Shown: positions 37,469 to 47,600 of the stretch, piece after piece
How the letters are laid out: every line of letters begins with the position of its first letter
How positions within the stretch are numbered: the stretch's first letter is position 1
Assembly: GCF_001010355.1 (NCBI RefSeq)
Contig: NZ_JPLA01000012.1
Coordinates: forward strand, 17,748-81,747
DNA: 64,000 bases
Reading direction: 5' to 3'
Origin: Dyella japonica DSM 16301
GTDB lineage: Bacteria > Pseudomonadota > Gammaproteobacteria > Xanthomonadales > Rhodanobacteraceae
Translations under genes and position numbers: made by a program
The notes under the pieces: generated by a model
What the model saw: only the letters and a program-made list of their open reading frames with translations
Told to the model about the DNA's origin: nothing
The model's database searches: none

Positions 37469-38877
37469 CCGCAAAGACATTGTTCGAAAAGGTGTGGGAT
37501 GCGCATGTCGTCGCTGCCGAAAGCGCCGACACGCCTGCGATCCTCTACATCGATCTGCACCTGGTGCATGAAGTGACCTCGCCGCAGGCCTTCAGCGAAC
37601 TGCGCGAGCGCGGCCTGAAGCTGCGTCGCCCGGACCGCATGCTCGCCACGCTGGATCACTCCACGCCCACCCTGCCCGCGGGCGCCGATGGCGAGCGACC
37701 CTACGCCAACGCCGAAGCCAAGGCGCAGGTATCGCAGCTGGAAACCAACTGCCGCGAGTTCGGCGTGGAGCTGCACGGCTGGAACAGCCGCGACCGCGGC
37801 ATCGTGCATGTGTTCGGCCCGGAACTGGGCGCCACCCAGCCCGGCATGACCATCGTCTGCGGCGACAGCCACACCTCCACGCACGGCGCGTTCGGCGCGC
37901 TGGCGTTCGGCATTGGCACCACCGAGGTGGGCCATGTGATGGCCACGCAGTGCCTGCTTCAGCGCAAGGCGAAGACGCTGGCCATCCACGTGGACGGTCA
38001 TCTGTCCGCCGGCGTGGGCGCGAAGGACCTGATCCTGCACATCATCGGCGAGATCGGCGTGGACGGCGGCACCGGCTACGTCATCGAATATCGCGGCGAC
38101 GCCATCGAGCAGCTGTCGATGGAAGAGCGCATGACGGTGTGCAATATGTCGATCGAAGCCGGCGCACGTGCTGGCATGATCGCGCCGGACGAAACCACCT
38201 TCGCCTGGCTCAAAGGCCGTCCCCGCGCACCGCAGGGAGCCGCGTGGGATGCAGCGGTCGCACGCTGGAAGTCGCTGCGCACCGATGATGGTGCCGAATA
38301 CGACCGCGAAGTGCGCATCGACGCGAGCAAGGTGCGCCCCACCGTCACCTACGGCACGCATCCGGGCATGGCCATCGCGATGGACAAGCCCGTGCCGGCA
38401 GCACGCAACGCGCAGGAAAAGCGCGCGCTGGATTACATGAAGGCCGAGGCGGGCAAGCCGATGCAGGGCACGCCGGTCGACGTGGTGTTCGTCGGCAGCT
38501 GTACGAACTCGCGCCTGTCCGACCTGCGTGAGGCCGCGCATGTGTTGCGCGGCCGTCGCGTCGCCGACGGTGTGCGCATGCTGGTCGTGCCCGGTTCCGA
38601 AGCGGTGCGCCGCGATGCGGAGAATGAAGGTCTGCATCACGTCTTCACCGCCGCGGGCGCCGAGTGGCGTGAGCCGGGCTGCTCGATGTGCATCGCCATG
38701 AATGGCGACTTTGCACAGCCGGGGCAGCTGGTGGTGAGCACCTCCAATCGCAATTTCGAAGGGCGCCAGGGCAAGGGCGCACGGACGGTGCTGGCTAGTC
38801 CCGCCACTGCGGCTGCATCGGCTGTCGCGGGGCGCATTGCTGATCCGCGTGAGTATGCGACGGAGGTGGCGGCATGA
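37465..38877 (+). CDS. leuC: 3-isopropylmalate dehydratase large subunit
   Basis: A 470-residue aconitase-family subunit that, with LeuD, isomerises 2- to 3-isopropylmalate through a 4Fe-4S cluster. Cluster Cys residues are in '[14 protein letters not shown]' near 343-356 and '[13 protein letters not shown]' near 408-420. '[20 protein letters not shown]' near 131 is the other signature. It overlaps ilvE by four bases. A dispersed repeat separates it from leuD. Confidence 0.96.
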   Translation: MTAKTLFEKVWDAHVVAAESADTPAILYIDLHLVHEVTSPQAFSELRERGLKLRRPDRMLATLDHSTPTLPAGADGERPYANAEAKAQVSQLETNCREFGVELHGWNSRDRGIVHVFGPELGATQPGMTIVCGDSHTSTHGAFGALAFGIGTTEVGHVMATQCLLQRKAKTLAIHVDGHLSAGVGAKDLILHIIGEIGVDGGTGYVIEYRGDAIEQLSMEERMTVCNMSIEAGARAGMIAPDETTFAWLKGRPRAPQGAAWDAAVARWKSLRTDDGAEYDREVRIDASKVRPTVTYGTHPGMAIAMDKPVPAARNAQEKRALDYMKAEAGKPMQGTPVDVVFVGSCTNSRLSDLREAAHVLRGRRVADGVRMLVVPGSEAVRRDAENEGLHHVFTAAGAEWREPGCSMCIAMNGDFAQPGQLVVSTSNRNFEGRQGKGARTVLASPATAAASAVAGRIADPREYATEVAA

Positions 38878-38892
38878 AGGCGCGAGCTTTTC

Positions 38893-39043
38893 TTCCTCTC
38901 CCCTGCGGGGAGAGGACCGAGGTGAGGGGCCAGTCTTGCCTCAGTCCGATATCAGAGCGCGCTTCGATGTGCGCAGCCGCGAGCACCCGCCCCTCATCCG
39001 CCCCTTCGGGGCACCTTCTCCCCGGAGGGGAGAAGGGATTTTG
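38893..39043. repeat. dispersed 'CTCTCCCC' inverted repeat, copy 1
   Basis: About 150 bases between leuC and leuD. It begins CCTCTCCCCTGCGGGGAGAGG, includes GAGGTGAGGGGCC, has a variable centre, and ends GCCCCTCATCCGCCCC then CTTCTCCCCGGAGGGGAGAAG. The same arms recur at 59377-59519. It breaks an otherwise tightly spaced operon but contains no terminator T-run. Confidence 0.75.
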
Positions 39044-39061
39044 TCCTTTGGAGGTTTTTTG

Positions 39062-39646
39062 ATGCGCCCTATCACCCGCCTCCACTCCCGTACCGCCGTG
39101 CTGCCGGACGAGAACATCGACACCGACCGCATCATTCCCGCGCGCTTCCTCACCACCACCGAACGCGCCGGCCTGGGCAAGCTGTGCTTCAACGACTGGC
39201 GCTACCAGGCCGAAGGCAGCGACAACCCGACGTTTCCGCTCAACCAGCCGCAGGCACGAGGTTGCTCCATCCTCGTTGCCGGCCGCAATTTCGGCTGCGG
39301 CTCCTCGCGCGAACACGCGCCGTGGGCGCTGCTCGACTACGGCATCCAGGCGGTGCTGTGCAGCGAGATCGCGGACATCTTCCGCAACAACGCACTGAAG
39401 AACGGCCTGCTCGCCATCGTGCTGGACGAAGCCGAACACCGCTGGTTGCTGGAGCACCCGGGCATCGAGCTGTCCATCGACGTGAAGGAGCAGGTGATCG
39501 CCCTGCCCGACGGCGGCCACATCCATTTTCAGCTCGAAGCGTTCGCACGTCACTGCCTGCTCAACGGCGTCGACCAGCTCGGTTATCTGCAACAGCACAG
39601 CGATGCCATCGCTGCCTACGAACAACGCACGGAGAAAGCCGCATGA
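39062..39646 (+). CDS. leuD: 3-isopropylmalate dehydratase small subunit
   Basis: A 194-residue swivel-domain subunit, partner of LeuC. '[17 protein letters not shown]' near 14-30 and '[17 protein letters not shown]' near 74-90 are the family signatures. ATG 39062 is preceded by GGAGG with a seven-base spacer of T residues and one G; the region before it is the dispersed repeat, so upstream in-frame codons are not coding. The stop overlaps leuB (ATGA). Confidence 0.96.
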   Translation: MRPITRLHSRTAVLPDENIDTDRIIPARFLTTTERAGLGKLCFNDWRYQAEGSDNPTFPLNQPQARGCSILVAGRNFGCGSSREHAPWALLDYGIQAVLCSEIADIFRNNALKNGLLAIVLDEAEHRWLLEHPGIELSIDVKEQVIALPDGGHIHFQLEAFARHCLLNGVDQLGYLQQHSDAIAAYEQRTEKAA

Positions 39647-40740
39647 GAGCGCACATCGTCACCCTGCCCGGCGACGGCGTCGGCCCTGAAGTCACCGCAG
39701 CGGCCGTGGCCGTGCTCGATGCCGTCGCGGCGCACTACGACCATCACTTCCATTTCGAAGAACACCTGATCGGCGGCTGCGCCATCGATGCGACCGGCGA
39801 ACCCTTGCCGACCGCCTCACTCGAGGCCTGCAAGTCCGCTGATGCCGTGCTGCTCGGTGCGGTGGGTGGACCGAAGTGGTCCGATCCGAATGCACCGGTG
39901 CGCCCCGAACAAGGCCTGCTGGCGTTGCGCGCGGCGCTGGGCGTGTACGCCAACCTGCGTCCGCTGCAGGTGCATCCCGCACTGGCGGACTTGTCGCCGC
40001 TCAAGAACGAGAAGCTCAAGAACGTCGACGTGCTGTTCGTGCGCGAACTCACCGGCGGCGCGTATTTCGGCGCCAAGACGCGCACCATCGACACCGCCAT
40101 CGACGAATGCAAATACACCGTGGCGGAAGTCGAGCGCGTGACGCGCCGTGCCTTCCAGCTGGCGCGCGAACGCCGCAAGCACGTCACCTCGGTGGACAAG
40201 GCCAATGTGCTGGAGACTTCGCGCCTGTGGCGCAGCACCGTGCAGCGCATCGCCAATGAGTTCCCCGACGTGAAGCTGGAACACCAGCTGGTCGATTCGA
40301 TGGCCATGCTGCTGCTCACCCAGCCGGGCAAGTACGACGTGGTGGTCACCGAGAACCTGTTCGGCGACATCCTCACCGACGAAGCCGCCGCGCTGGCCGG
40401 CTCGCTGGGCCTGCTGCCTTCGGCCTCGCTGGGCGAAGGCAAGGGTGGACTGTATGAGCCTATCCACGGTTCCGCGCCGGATATCGCCGGCCAGGGTGTG
40501 GCCAACCCCATCGGCGCGATTCTCTCCACCGCGATGCTGCTGCGTCATTCGCTGGGGCTGGAAGAAGAAGCCAGCACGGTGGAAGCGGCGGTGGCCGAAG
40601 TGCTGGAACGCGGCCCGCATACCCGCGACATCGGCGGCGATGCCGGCACGCAGCAGGTACTGGAGGCGGTGTTGGCCGCCATCGACGAGCACGCCTGCAA
40701 CGCGGCGGCCTTTCTTCGCTGGGGGCGCGCCTGTGGCTGA
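39643..40740 (+). CDS. leuB: 3-isopropylmalate dehydrogenase
   Basis: A 365-residue decarboxylating dehydrogenase that oxidises 3-isopropylmalate to 2-oxoisocaproate with NAD. '[10 protein letters not shown]' at the N-terminus, '[11 protein letters not shown]' near 103, '[14 protein letters not shown]' near 133 and '[24 protein letters not shown]' type motif near 241-264 with metal Asp residues are present. '[18 protein letters not shown]' near 272 binds NAD. It overlaps leuD by four bases and precedes ilvD by 29 bases. Confidence 0.96.
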   Translation: MRAHIVTLPGDGVGPEVTAAAVAVLDAVAAHYDHHFHFEEHLIGGCAIDATGEPLPTASLEACKSADAVLLGAVGGPKWSDPNAPVRPEQGLLALRAALGVYANLRPLQVHPALADLSPLKNEKLKNVDVLFVRELTGGAYFGAKTRTIDTAIDECKYTVAEVERVTRRAFQLARERRKHVTSVDKANVLETSRLWRSTVQRIANEFPDVKLEHQLVDSMAMLLLTQPGKYDVVVTENLFGDILTDEAAALAGSLGLLPSASLGEGKGGLYEPIHGSAPDIAGQGVANPIGAILSTAMLLRHSLGLEEEASTVEAAVAEVLERGPHTRDIGGDAGTQQVLEAVLAAIDEHACNAAAFLRWGRACG

Positions 40741-40769
40741 GTCATTCGAGCACACCTCAAGGAACACCC

Positions 40770-42488
40770 ATGCGCAGTGACCTGATCAAGACCGGCCCCG
40801 ACCGTGCCCCCGCGCGCGCCATGCTGCGCGCCACCGGCCTGGACGACGAAGCGATCGCCAAGCCGCTGGTGGCGGTGGTGCACACCTGGTCCAACGTCAG
40901 CCCGTGCAACCTCAATCTGCGCGAGCTGGCCGAACATGTCGCCGACGGCATCCGCGCCGCGGGCGGCACGCCGGTGGAGTTCAACACCATCGCCGTGACC
41001 GACGGCATCGCCATGGGTACACCGGGCATGCGCGCCTCGCTGATCAGTCGCGAGGTGATCACCGATTCCATCGAGCTGGCCGTCGATGGCCATTGCCTGG
41101 ATGCGATGGTGGTGCTGTGCGGCTGCGACAAGACCATTCCTGCCGCTGCGATGGCGATGGCGCGACTCAATATCCCAGCCGTCGCGATGTACGGCGGCAC
41201 GATTGCGCACGGCACCCACGACAACCATCCGATCACCATCCAGCAAGTATTCGAGGCGGTCGGTGCGCACGGCGCGGGCAAGATCAGCGATGCCGAACTG
41301 ACTTCGGTGGAACGCGATGCCTGCCCCGGTGCCGGTGCATGCGGTGGCCAATTCACCGCCAACACGATGGCGATGGTGCTATCCACGCTGGGCCTGTCAC
41401 CGCTGGGCTTCAATGACATTCCCGCCACGCATCCCGCCAAAGCCGTGGCCGCACGCCGCTGTGGCGAGCTGGTGATGGAGTGCCTGAAGGAAAACCGCAC
41501 GCCACGCGAACTGCTCACCGAGACCGCGTTCCGCAATGCCGCGCGCATGGTCGCCGCCACCGCCGGTTCGACCAACGCCGTGCTTCATCTGCTCGCCATC
41601 GCGCGCGAAGCGGGCACGCCGTGGACGCTGGAGGATTTCGAGCCGGCTTCCAAGCACACGCCGGTGATTGCCGACTTGCTGCCTGGTGGCCGTTACACGG
41701 CCGTGGAAATGTTCGGCGCCGGCGGCAGCGCACGCGTGGCGGAGGAACTGATCGCCGCGGGCATGCTGACCGATGCGCCCACCGTCACCGGTCGCAGCCT
41801 GTTCGATGAAGTGGCTGCAGCGCCCCGAGCAGAAACGCAGGATGTGGTGCATCCGGTGTCAAAGCCGCTGAAGCCGCGCGGTGGCTATTCCATCCTCTAC
41901 GGCAATCTCGCGCCGGAAGGCTGCATCCTCAAGCTCGCCGGCAAGGGCGCCAACCACTTCGAAGGACGCGCCCGCGTATTCGAAAGCGAAGAGCAGGCGT
42001 TTGCCGCCGTGCAGGGCGGCGGCATCGAGAAGGGTGACGTGATCGTGATCCGCAACGAAGGACCTGCGGGCGGCCCCGGCATGCGCGAGATGCTGGGCGT
42101 CACCGCCGCGCTGATCGGCCGTGGCATGGGCGACGACGTGGCCCTGATCACCGACGGCCGTTTCTCCGGCGCCACCCACGGCTATATGGTCGGCCATATC
42201 GCACCGGAAGCCGCGCGCGGCGGCCCGATTGCGCTGCTGCACGAGGGCGATCGCATCCGCATCGACGCCGAATCACGCCAGATCAGCACCACCGCCGACC
42301 TCGCCTCACGCCGCGCCAGCTGGCAACCGCCTGCACCCAAGGTCACGCGCGGCGCCATGGCCAAGTACGTCTCACTGGTGGGCTCCGCTTCTGAGGGAGC
42401 CACCACGCAACCCATCGCATCACGCAGTCCATCCGCCTCTGTTTCCCGACACGTCAACGAAGACACGACCGCAGGAGTCACCGCATGA
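40770..42488 (+). CDS. ilvD: dihydroxy-acid dehydratase
   Basis: A 572-residue Fe-S dehydratase for valine and isoleucine synthesis. Cluster Cys residues are in '[10 protein letters not shown]' near 47, '[13 protein letters not shown]' near 113-125 and '[19 protein letters not shown]' near 181-199. '[19 protein letters not shown]' near 466 is the C-terminal signature. AAGGA precedes ATG 40770. The last 25 or so residues, rich in Ser, Thr and Ala, extend beyond the usual end and lead into the ilvC start (ATGA overlap). Confidence 0.95.
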   Translation: MRSDLIKTGPDRAPARAMLRATGLDDEAIAKPLVAVVHTWSNVSPCNLNLRELAEHVADGIRAAGGTPVEFNTIAVTDGIAMGTPGMRASLISREVITDSIELAVDGHCLDAMVVLCGCDKTIPAAAMAMARLNIPAVAMYGGTIAHGTHDNHPITIQQVFEAVGAHGAGKISDAELTSVERDACPGAGACGGQFTANTMAMVLSTLGLSPLGFNDIPATHPAKAVAARRCGELVMECLKENRTPRELLTETAFRNAARMVAATAGSTNAVLHLLAIAREAGTPWTLEDFEPASKHTPVIADLLPGGRYTAVEMFGAGGSARVAEELIAAGMLTDAPTVTGRSLFDEVAAAPRAETQDVVHPVSKPLKPRGGYSILYGNLAPEGCILKLAGKGANHFEGRARVFESEEQAFAAVQGGGIEKGDVIVIRNEGPAGGPGMREMLGVTAALIGRGMGDDVALITDGRFSGATHGYMVGHIAPEAARGGPIALLHEGDRIRIDAESRQISTTADLASRRASWQPPAPKVTRGAMAKYVSLVGSASEGATTQPIASRSPSASVSRHVNEDTTAGVTA

Positions 42489-43504
42489 GCAGCAATACCA
42501 CCAACGACACGCTGGCCAAGGCCCGCATCGCCGTCCTGGGCTTTGGCAGCCAGGGCCGCGCCCACGCACTCAACCTGCGCGACTCCGGTCTCGACGTGGT
42601 GGTTGGCCTGCGCAAGGGTGGCCCTTCGTGGGAGAAGGCCCGCGGCGAAGGCTTCACCGTGGCCGAGCCGGGCGAGGCCGTGAAGGACGCCGACCTGGTC
42701 GCCGTGCTCACACCGGACATGGTGCAGCCGCAGCTGTATCGCGAGCACATCGAGCCGAACATCAAGCCGGGTGCAGCCCTGCTGTTCGCGCACGGCTTCA
42801 ACGTGCACTTCAAGCAGATCGACCCGCGCGCCGACATCGACGTGATCCTGGTGGCGCCCAAGGGCCCGGGCGCACTGGTGCGTCGCGAATACGAAATCGG
42901 TCGTGGCGTGCCCAGCATCTGGGCCGTGCACCAGGACGTCAGCGGTAACGCCGAAGCGAGAGCCAAGGCTTATGCCGACGGCATCGGCGGTGGTCGCGCG
43001 CTGTTGATCAAGACCGATTTCAAGGAAGAGACCGAGACCGATCTGTTCGGCGAACAGGCCGTGCTGTGCGGCGGCGCCAGCTCGCTGGTGCAGGCTGGTT
43101 TCGAGACCCTGGTGGAAGCCGGCTACCAGCCGGAAATCGCCTATTACGAAGTGCTGCACGAATTGAAGCTGATCGTGGATCTGTTCTACGAGGGCGGCAT
43201 TGCTCGCATGCTGGAGTTCGTCTCCGAGACGGCGCAGTACGGCGACTACGTGAGCGGTCCGCGCGTGATCGATGCCGGCACCAAGGCGCGCATGAAGGAC
43301 GTGCTCACCGACATCCAGGACGGCACCTTCGCGCGCAACTGGATCGCCGAGTACCAGGCCGGCCTGCCGAACTACAAGAAGTTCAAGCAGGCGGACCTGG
43401 AGCATCCGGTGGAGCAGGTCGGCGCCAAGCTGCGTGCACGCATGCCGTGGCTGCAGGCGAATGCGCCCAAGCCTTCGGCGGAGCCGCTCAAGAAAGTAGG
43501 TTGA
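42485..43504 (+). CDS. ilvC: ketol-acid reductoisomerase (class I)
   Basis: A 339-residue enzyme, the short class I length. It isomerises and reduces acetolactate or acetohydroxybutyrate with NADPH. '[17 protein letters not shown]' near 16-32 is the cofactor loop. '[20 protein letters not shown]' near 184-203 and '[19 protein letters not shown]' near 220-238 hold the metal-binding acidic residues. It overlaps ilvD by four bases. About 240 bases with two hairpins separate it from ilvG. Confidence 0.96.
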   Translation: MSSNTTNDTLAKARIAVLGFGSQGRAHALNLRDSGLDVVVGLRKGGPSWEKARGEGFTVAEPGEAVKDADLVAVLTPDMVQPQLYREHIEPNIKPGAALLFAHGFNVHFKQIDPRADIDVILVAPKGPGALVRREYEIGRGVPSIWAVHQDVSGNAEARAKAYADGIGGGRALLIKTDFKEETETDLFGEQAVLCGGASSLVQAGFETLVEAGYQPEIAYYEVLHELKLIVDLFYEGGIARMLEFVSETAQYGDYVSGPRVIDAGTKARMKDVLTDIQDGTFARNWIAEYQAGLPNYKKFKQADLEHPVEQVGAKLRARMPWLQANAPKPSAEPLKKVG

Positions 43505-43511
43505 TGTTTGG

Positions 43512-43543
43512 CTCGTCATTCCTGTGAACGCAGGGATGACGAG
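43512..43543. repeat. inverted repeat after ilvC
   Basis: CTCGTCATTCCTG (43512-43524) pairs with CAGGGATGACGAG (43531-43543) with one G-T pair and a 6-base loop. It starts 7 bases after the ilvC stop. Sequences of this type are common dispersed intergenic hairpins. No clear T-run follows. Confidence 0.6.
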
Positions 43544-43622
43544 CAGAGTTTTCGGCGACATCAAAGGTTGTTGTTCGACTTAAGAGGGGTGCTTATCCCG
43601 CAAGCACGCAAGACCCTTCCTG

Positions 43623-43650
43623 GCCCTCCCCCGATGATTGGGGGGAGGGC
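43623..43650 (+). terminator. hairpin upstream of ilvG, possible partial terminator
   Basis: GCCCTCCCCC (43623-43632) pairs with GGGGGAGGGC (43641-43650), followed by ACTTTTCC. It looks like the core arm of the 'CTCTCCCC' repeat family. If it terminates, ilvG, the ilvM-like gene and ilvA would be expressed less than the upstream genes; if not, it is a processing or stability element. Confidence 0.5.
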
Positions 43651-43748
43651 ACTTTTCCAAGCAATTCGACCCGCCGAAGCATCGGCGCATCCTGGGGAAC
43701 CCGACCATCGTGAACGTGCCACTGCAACGTGCTCTTGAAAGTCGCGAC

Positions 43749-45590
43749 ATGCCCGCATCGACACATGCGCTCGCCGGCCAGACCATGAGCGGTGCAGAAG
43801 TCGTCGTCCAGGTATTGGCCGATGAAGGCGTCGACGTGCTGTTCGGCTATTCGGGTGGCGCCATCCTGCCGGTGTACGACGCGGTCTTCCGATTCAATGC
43901 CACGCATCTGTCGCCGATGGGTGGCGAGCCGATGCCTTTGATCGTGCCCGCCAACGAGCAGGGCGCCGGTTTCATGGCCGCCGGCTATGCGCGCGCGTCG
44001 GGCAAGGTGGGCGTAGCGATCGTCACCTCCGGCCCCGGCGCTACCAATATGGTCACGCCAGTGCGCGATGCGATGTCCGACTCCGTGCCGATGGTGGTGA
44101 TCTGCGGCCAGGTGCCTACCGGCGCGCTCGGCAGCGACGCCTTCCAGGAGGCGCCGGTCAGCAACATCATGAGTCCGTGCGCCAAGCACGTGTTCCTGCT
44201 CACCGACCCCGCGCGTCTTGAAGCGACGCTGCGCACGGCGTTCGAGATCGCCCGCAGTGGCCGGCCGGGTCCGGTCGTGGTGGATATTCCCAAGGACGTG
44301 CAGAACAGTCCGCTCACTTTCGCCGGCGAAGGCACGCTGCCGATTCCCGGCTACCGCGCACGCCAGCACGCCATCCAGAACGCGCGCGTCGATGACCTCC
44401 AGTGCGAGGCCTTCTTCGACGCCCTGGCCAAGGCGAAGCGGCCGCTGATCTATGCGGGCGGCGGCATCATTTCGGCCGAGTCCTCTGCCACGCTGCGCGC
44501 CTTCGTCAAGCAGTTCGGCCTGCCGGTGACCACCACCCTGATGGGCATCGGCGCGATGGACACCACCGAGCCGCTCGCCTTGCACATGCTGGGCATGCAC
44601 GGCACGGCCTATGCGAATTACGCGGTCGAGGACTGCGACTTCCTGCTCGCGCTCGGTGCGCGTTTCGACGACCGCGTGGCCAGCGTGCCGGAGCGCTTTG
44701 CACCGCATGCACGCTTCATTGCGCAGATCGACATCGACCCGGCGGAGATCGGCAAGGTGAAGACCGTGCACTGGCATCACCACGGCGACCTCGACGCCAC
44801 GCTGTCGCGCCTTCATCAGTACGGCATCCGCCACGGCCTGCACTTTGCGAACGACGGGCGCTACGCGGACTGGCACGCGCATATTGCCGCGCTCAAGCAC
44901 ACGCATGCGCTGAACTACGACCGTGACAGCGCGCTGATCCAGCCGCAGGCGGTGATCCAGGCGATCAACGAACACACGCAGGGCCGCGCGGTGATCAGCA
45001 CCGGCGTGGGCCAGCACCAGATGTGGGCCGCGCAGTACTTCGATTTCCGCGAGCCCCGCCATTGGCTCACCTCCGGCTCCATGGGCACGATGGGCTTCGG
45101 CCTGCCCGCCGCCATCGGCGCGCAGTTCGCGCGGCGCGACGCGGTGGTGATCGACATCGATGGCGATGCCAGCATCCGCATGAACCTGGGCGAGCTGGAA
45201 ACCGTCACCACCTATGGCCTGCCGGTGAAAGTGGTGGTGCTCAACAACATCGGCGACGGCATGGTGCGGCAGTGGCAGAAGCTGTTCTTCCGCGGGCGCT
45301 TTGCTTCGTCGGACAAGAGCCTGCACAAGAAGGACTTCATCAAGGCTGCGCAGGCCGACGGGTTCGAGTGGGCGAAGCGGCTGGAAGACAAAGCCGAACT
45401 GGCCGAGACGATCGCGGACTTTCTTGCCTTTGAAGGCCCGGCGTTTCTCGAGGTCATGATCGACCCGGATGCCGGTGTGTATCCGATGGTGGGTCCGGGG
45501 GCGACGTATGCGCAGATGATTACGGGCGATTTCATTCCGTCGCGGGTGGCGCCGGCTGAGACGGAAGAGACGGCAAGCGACATGTTTTAG
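43749..45590 (+). CDS. ilvG: acetolactate synthase large subunit
   Basis: A ThDP enzyme of about 613 residues that condenses pyruvate with pyruvate or 2-oxobutyrate. 'VDVLFGYSGGAILPVYDAV' near 24-42 and 'PANEQGAGFMAAGYARASG' near 60-78 (catalytic Glu) are clear. The ThDP motif 'DIDGDASIRMNLGELETV' is near 471-488, and 'QWQKLFF' follows. The start is uncertain: ATG 43749 gives a family-like N-terminus, GTG 43710 and ATG 43785 are alternatives, and no strong Shine-Dalgarno decides. It pairs with the small ACT subunit downstream, as in ilvGM. Confidence 0.93.
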   Translation: MPASTHALAGQTMSGAEVVVQVLADEGVDVLFGYSGGAILPVYDAVFRFNATHLSPMGGEPMPLIVPANEQGAGFMAAGYARASGKVGVAIVTSGPGATNMVTPVRDAMSDSVPMVVICGQVPTGALGSDAFQEAPVSNIMSPCAKHVFLLTDPARLEATLRTAFEIARSGRPGPVVVDIPKDVQNSPLTFAGEGTLPIPGYRARQHAIQNARVDDLQCEAFFDALAKAKRPLIYAGGGIISAESSATLRAFVKQFGLPVTTTLMGIGAMDTTEPLALHMLGMHGTAYANYAVEDCDFLLALGARFDDRVASVPERFAPHARFIAQIDIDPAEIGKVKTVHWHHHGDLDATLSRLHQYGIRHGLHFANDGRYADWHAHIAALKHTHALNYDRDSALIQPQAVIQAINEHTQGRAVISTGVGQHQMWAAQYFDFREPRHWLTSGSMGTMGFGLPAAIGAQFARRDAVVIDIDGDASIRMNLGELETVTTYGLPVKVVVLNNIGDGMVRQWQKLFFRGRFASSDKSLHKKDFIKAAQADGFEWAKRLEDKAELAETIADFLAFEGPAFLEVMIDPDAGVYPMVGPGATYAQMITGDFIPSRVAPAETEETASDMF

Positions 45591-45597
45591 GGGCAGA

Positions 45598-45669
45598 AGT
45601 GAGTGAACAGGAGTGAGAAGCAAGAGAGAGGCTCGCTTCTCTCACTCCTCACTCCTCTCAACTCACTCC
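45598..45669. repeat. purine/pyrimidine-rich imperfect inverted repeat
   Basis: The left arm contains GTGAGTGAACAGGAGTGAG and the right arm CTCACTCCTCACTCC with CAACTCACTCC. They can fold into a long imperfect hairpin between ilvG and the small-subunit gene. The simple repeated units (GAGTGAG, CTCACTC) suggest growth by slippage. Confidence 0.6.
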
Positions 45670-45701
45670 TTGCACCGACTCACACCGACTCTGGAGTCAT
45701 C

Positions 45702-45944
45702 ATGAAACACACCCTTTCCATCCTGCTGCAAAACGAATCCGGCGCCCTGATGCGCGTGGCCGGCCTGTTCGCCGCGCGTCACTGCAATATCGACACGCTC
45801 ACCGTCGCCGCCACGGAAGATCCCGCCGTATCGCAACTCACCCTGGTGCTGCATGGCGCGGACGCCACCGTCGAACAGATCATCAAGCAGACGCGCAAGC
45901 TGGTGGACGTGATCGAAGTGAGCCACCCGCTCGCCACGCCATGA
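45702..45944 (+). CDS. ilvM: acetolactate synthase small subunit, single ACT domain (IlvM-like)
   Basis: An 80-residue protein made of one ACT domain ('HTLSILLQNESGALMRVAGL' near 3-22, 'RHCNIDTLTVAATEDP' near 26-41). Full IlvN/IlvH proteins are about 160 residues with a second domain; this is closer in length to E. coli IlvM. It would stabilise and possibly sensitise the IlvG catalytic subunit to valine. GGAG lies six bases before ATG 45702. It overlaps ilvA by four bases. Confidence 0.88.
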   Translation: MKHTLSILLQNESGALMRVAGLFAARHCNIDTLTVAATEDPAVSQLTLVLHGADATVEQIIKQTRKLVDVIEVSHPLATP

Positions 45945-47506
45945 ATGCGCTCGCTGCCACGCTCGACACCACTGACCCGCTGAGCGAACACGAACTGTTG
46001 CGCCAGACGGTGGGTGCGCGCGTCTACGATGTGGCGCGCGAAACCGCGCTGGAGCCGGCGACGCTGCTGTCCACGCGACTGGGCCAGCGGGTCTTGCTCA
46101 AGCGCGAAGACCAGCAACCGGTTTTCTCGTTCAAGCTGCGCGGCGCGTACAACCGCATGTGCCAGCTGGATGCGGCGCAACGCGCACGCGGCGTAATCGC
46201 CGCTTCGGCGGGCAATCATGCGCAAGGCGTAGCGCTGGCGGCGGCGCGGCTGGGCATACACGCCGTGATCGTGATGCCGGTGACGGCGCCCCAGGTGAAG
46301 GTGGACGCGGTGCGCCGCTTTGGTGGCGAACAGGTCGACATCGTGCTGACCGGCGACTCCTATAGCGATGCGCAGGCCGCGGCGGCGCGACTGCAGCACG
46401 ACCACGGCTACACCTTCGTCCATCCCTTCGACGATCCCGCGGTGATCGCAGGGCAGGCCACCGTCGGCATGGAAATCCTGCGCCAGCATGCGGGGCCGCT
46501 GCACGCGATCTTCGTCCCCGTGGGCGGAGGCGGTCTGCTCGCGGGTGTGGCGGCTTATGTGAAGGCCTTGCGTCCGGAGGTGAAGGTGATCGGCGTGCAG
46601 ACCTGCGACTCCGATGCGATGGTGCAATCGCTGGAGGCAGGCGCACCGGTGACCTTGACGGAAGTCGGACTGTTCGCCGACGGCACGGCCGTGAAGCGCG
46701 TCGGCGAACTCACCTTCGCGCTGTGCCAGCGCCATGTGGACGCCATGCTGCGGGTGGATACGGACGCGATCTGCGCGGCCATCCGCGATGTCTTCCAGGA
46801 CACCCGCAGCGTGCCCGAGCCCGCCGGCGCGCTGGCTCTGGCCGGCCTGAAGCAATACGTCGCCATGCACGGCGCGTCGGAACACCCCATGGTTGCCGTG
46901 GTTTCGGGCGCCAATCTCAACTTCGACCGCCTGCGCTTTGTGGCCGAGCGCGCGGAAGTGGGCGAGCAGCGCGAAGCCGTGTTCGCGGTGACCATCCCCG
47001 AAGAACGCGGCAGCTTCCGCCGCTTCTGCGAGGCGCTGGACCAGCGCAGCATCACCGAATTCAACTATCGCATCGGCAATGCCAGCGAGGCGCATATCTT
47101 CGTTGGCGTGCAGACGGCGCACCGGGACGAGCGCGAAACCCTGATCGATGCGTTCCGGGCACACGGTTTCGGCGTGCTGGATCTCACCGACGACGAGCTC
47201 GCCAAACTGCATCTGCGCCACATGATAGGCGGCAGCTCACCGCTGGCACGCGACGAGCAGCTGTTCCGCTTCGAGTTTCCCGAACGGCCCGGGGCGCTCA
47301 CACGCTTTCTGGGGCATATGCATCCGGATTGGAATATCAGTCTGTTCCATTACCGCAATCAGGGTGCGGATTACGGGCGCATCCTGGTGGGTATCCAGGT
47401 GCCGCCCGACGAACGCCTCCTGTTTCAGGCGTTTCTGGACACGCTCGGCTATCCGTTCCGCGACGAAAGTGAGAACCCGGCGTATCGGTTGTTGTTGAGG
47501 GAATGA
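45941..47506 (+). CDS. ilvA: threonine dehydratase, biosynthetic (two ACT-like domains)
   Basis: A 521-residue PLP enzyme that makes 2-oxobutyrate from threonine, the entry to isoleucine. The PLP Lys is in 'VFSFKLRGAYNRM' near 62-74, and the phosphate loop is 'VPVGGGGLLAGVAAYVKAL' near 190-208. The C-terminal third carries two ACT-like repeats ('VTIPEERGSFRRFCEAL' near 350, 'FEFPERPGALTRFLGHM' near 444) that normally bind isoleucine and valine. It is the last gene of the operon and closes the route from the thrABC operon 25 kb upstream. A REP pair follows. Confidence 0.95.
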   Translation: MNALAATLDTTDPLSEHELLRQTVGARVYDVARETALEPATLLSTRLGQRVLLKREDQQPVFSFKLRGAYNRMCQLDAAQRARGVIAASAGNHAQGVALAAARLGIHAVIVMPVTAPQVKVDAVRRFGGEQVDIVLTGDSYSDAQAAAARLQHDHGYTFVHPFDDPAVIAGQATVGMEILRQHAGPLHAIFVPVGGGGLLAGVAAYVKALRPEVKVIGVQTCDSDAMVQSLEAGAPVTLTEVGLFADGTAVKRVGELTFALCQRHVDAMLRVDTDAICAAIRDVFQDTRSVPEPAGALALAGLKQYVAMHGASEHPMVAVVSGANLNFDRLRFVAERAEVGEQREAVFAVTIPEERGSFRRFCEALDQRSITEFNYRIGNASEAHIFVGVQTAHRDERETLIDAFRAHGFGVLDLTDDELAKLHLRHMIGGSSPLARDEQLFRFEFPERPGALTRFLGHMHPDWNISLFHYRNQGADYGRILVGIQVPPDERLLFQAFLDTLGYPFRDESENPAYRLLLRE

Positions 47507-47515
47507 GGCACGTCA

Positions 47516-47592
47516 GTCGCGCACAGGGTGCGCTCCCACAGTGAGCCCGCAGGTAGCTGGAACCTCCTGTGGGAGCGCACCCTGTGCGCGAC
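47516..47592. repeat. REP-like pair, inside-out orientation
   Basis: Unlike other copies, the GCGCACAGGGTGCGCTCC arm comes first (47516-47541) and the GAGCGCACCCTGTGCGC arm second (47569-47592). It sits between ilvA and the convergent VOC gene and may terminate both. Confidence 0.8.
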
Positions 47593-47600
47593 GCTCTCCC

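Noticed and set aside
38874..39062. 62-codon frame overlapping the leuC stop
   Set aside because: It is the translated dispersed repeat; leuD has its own Shine-Dalgarno after it.
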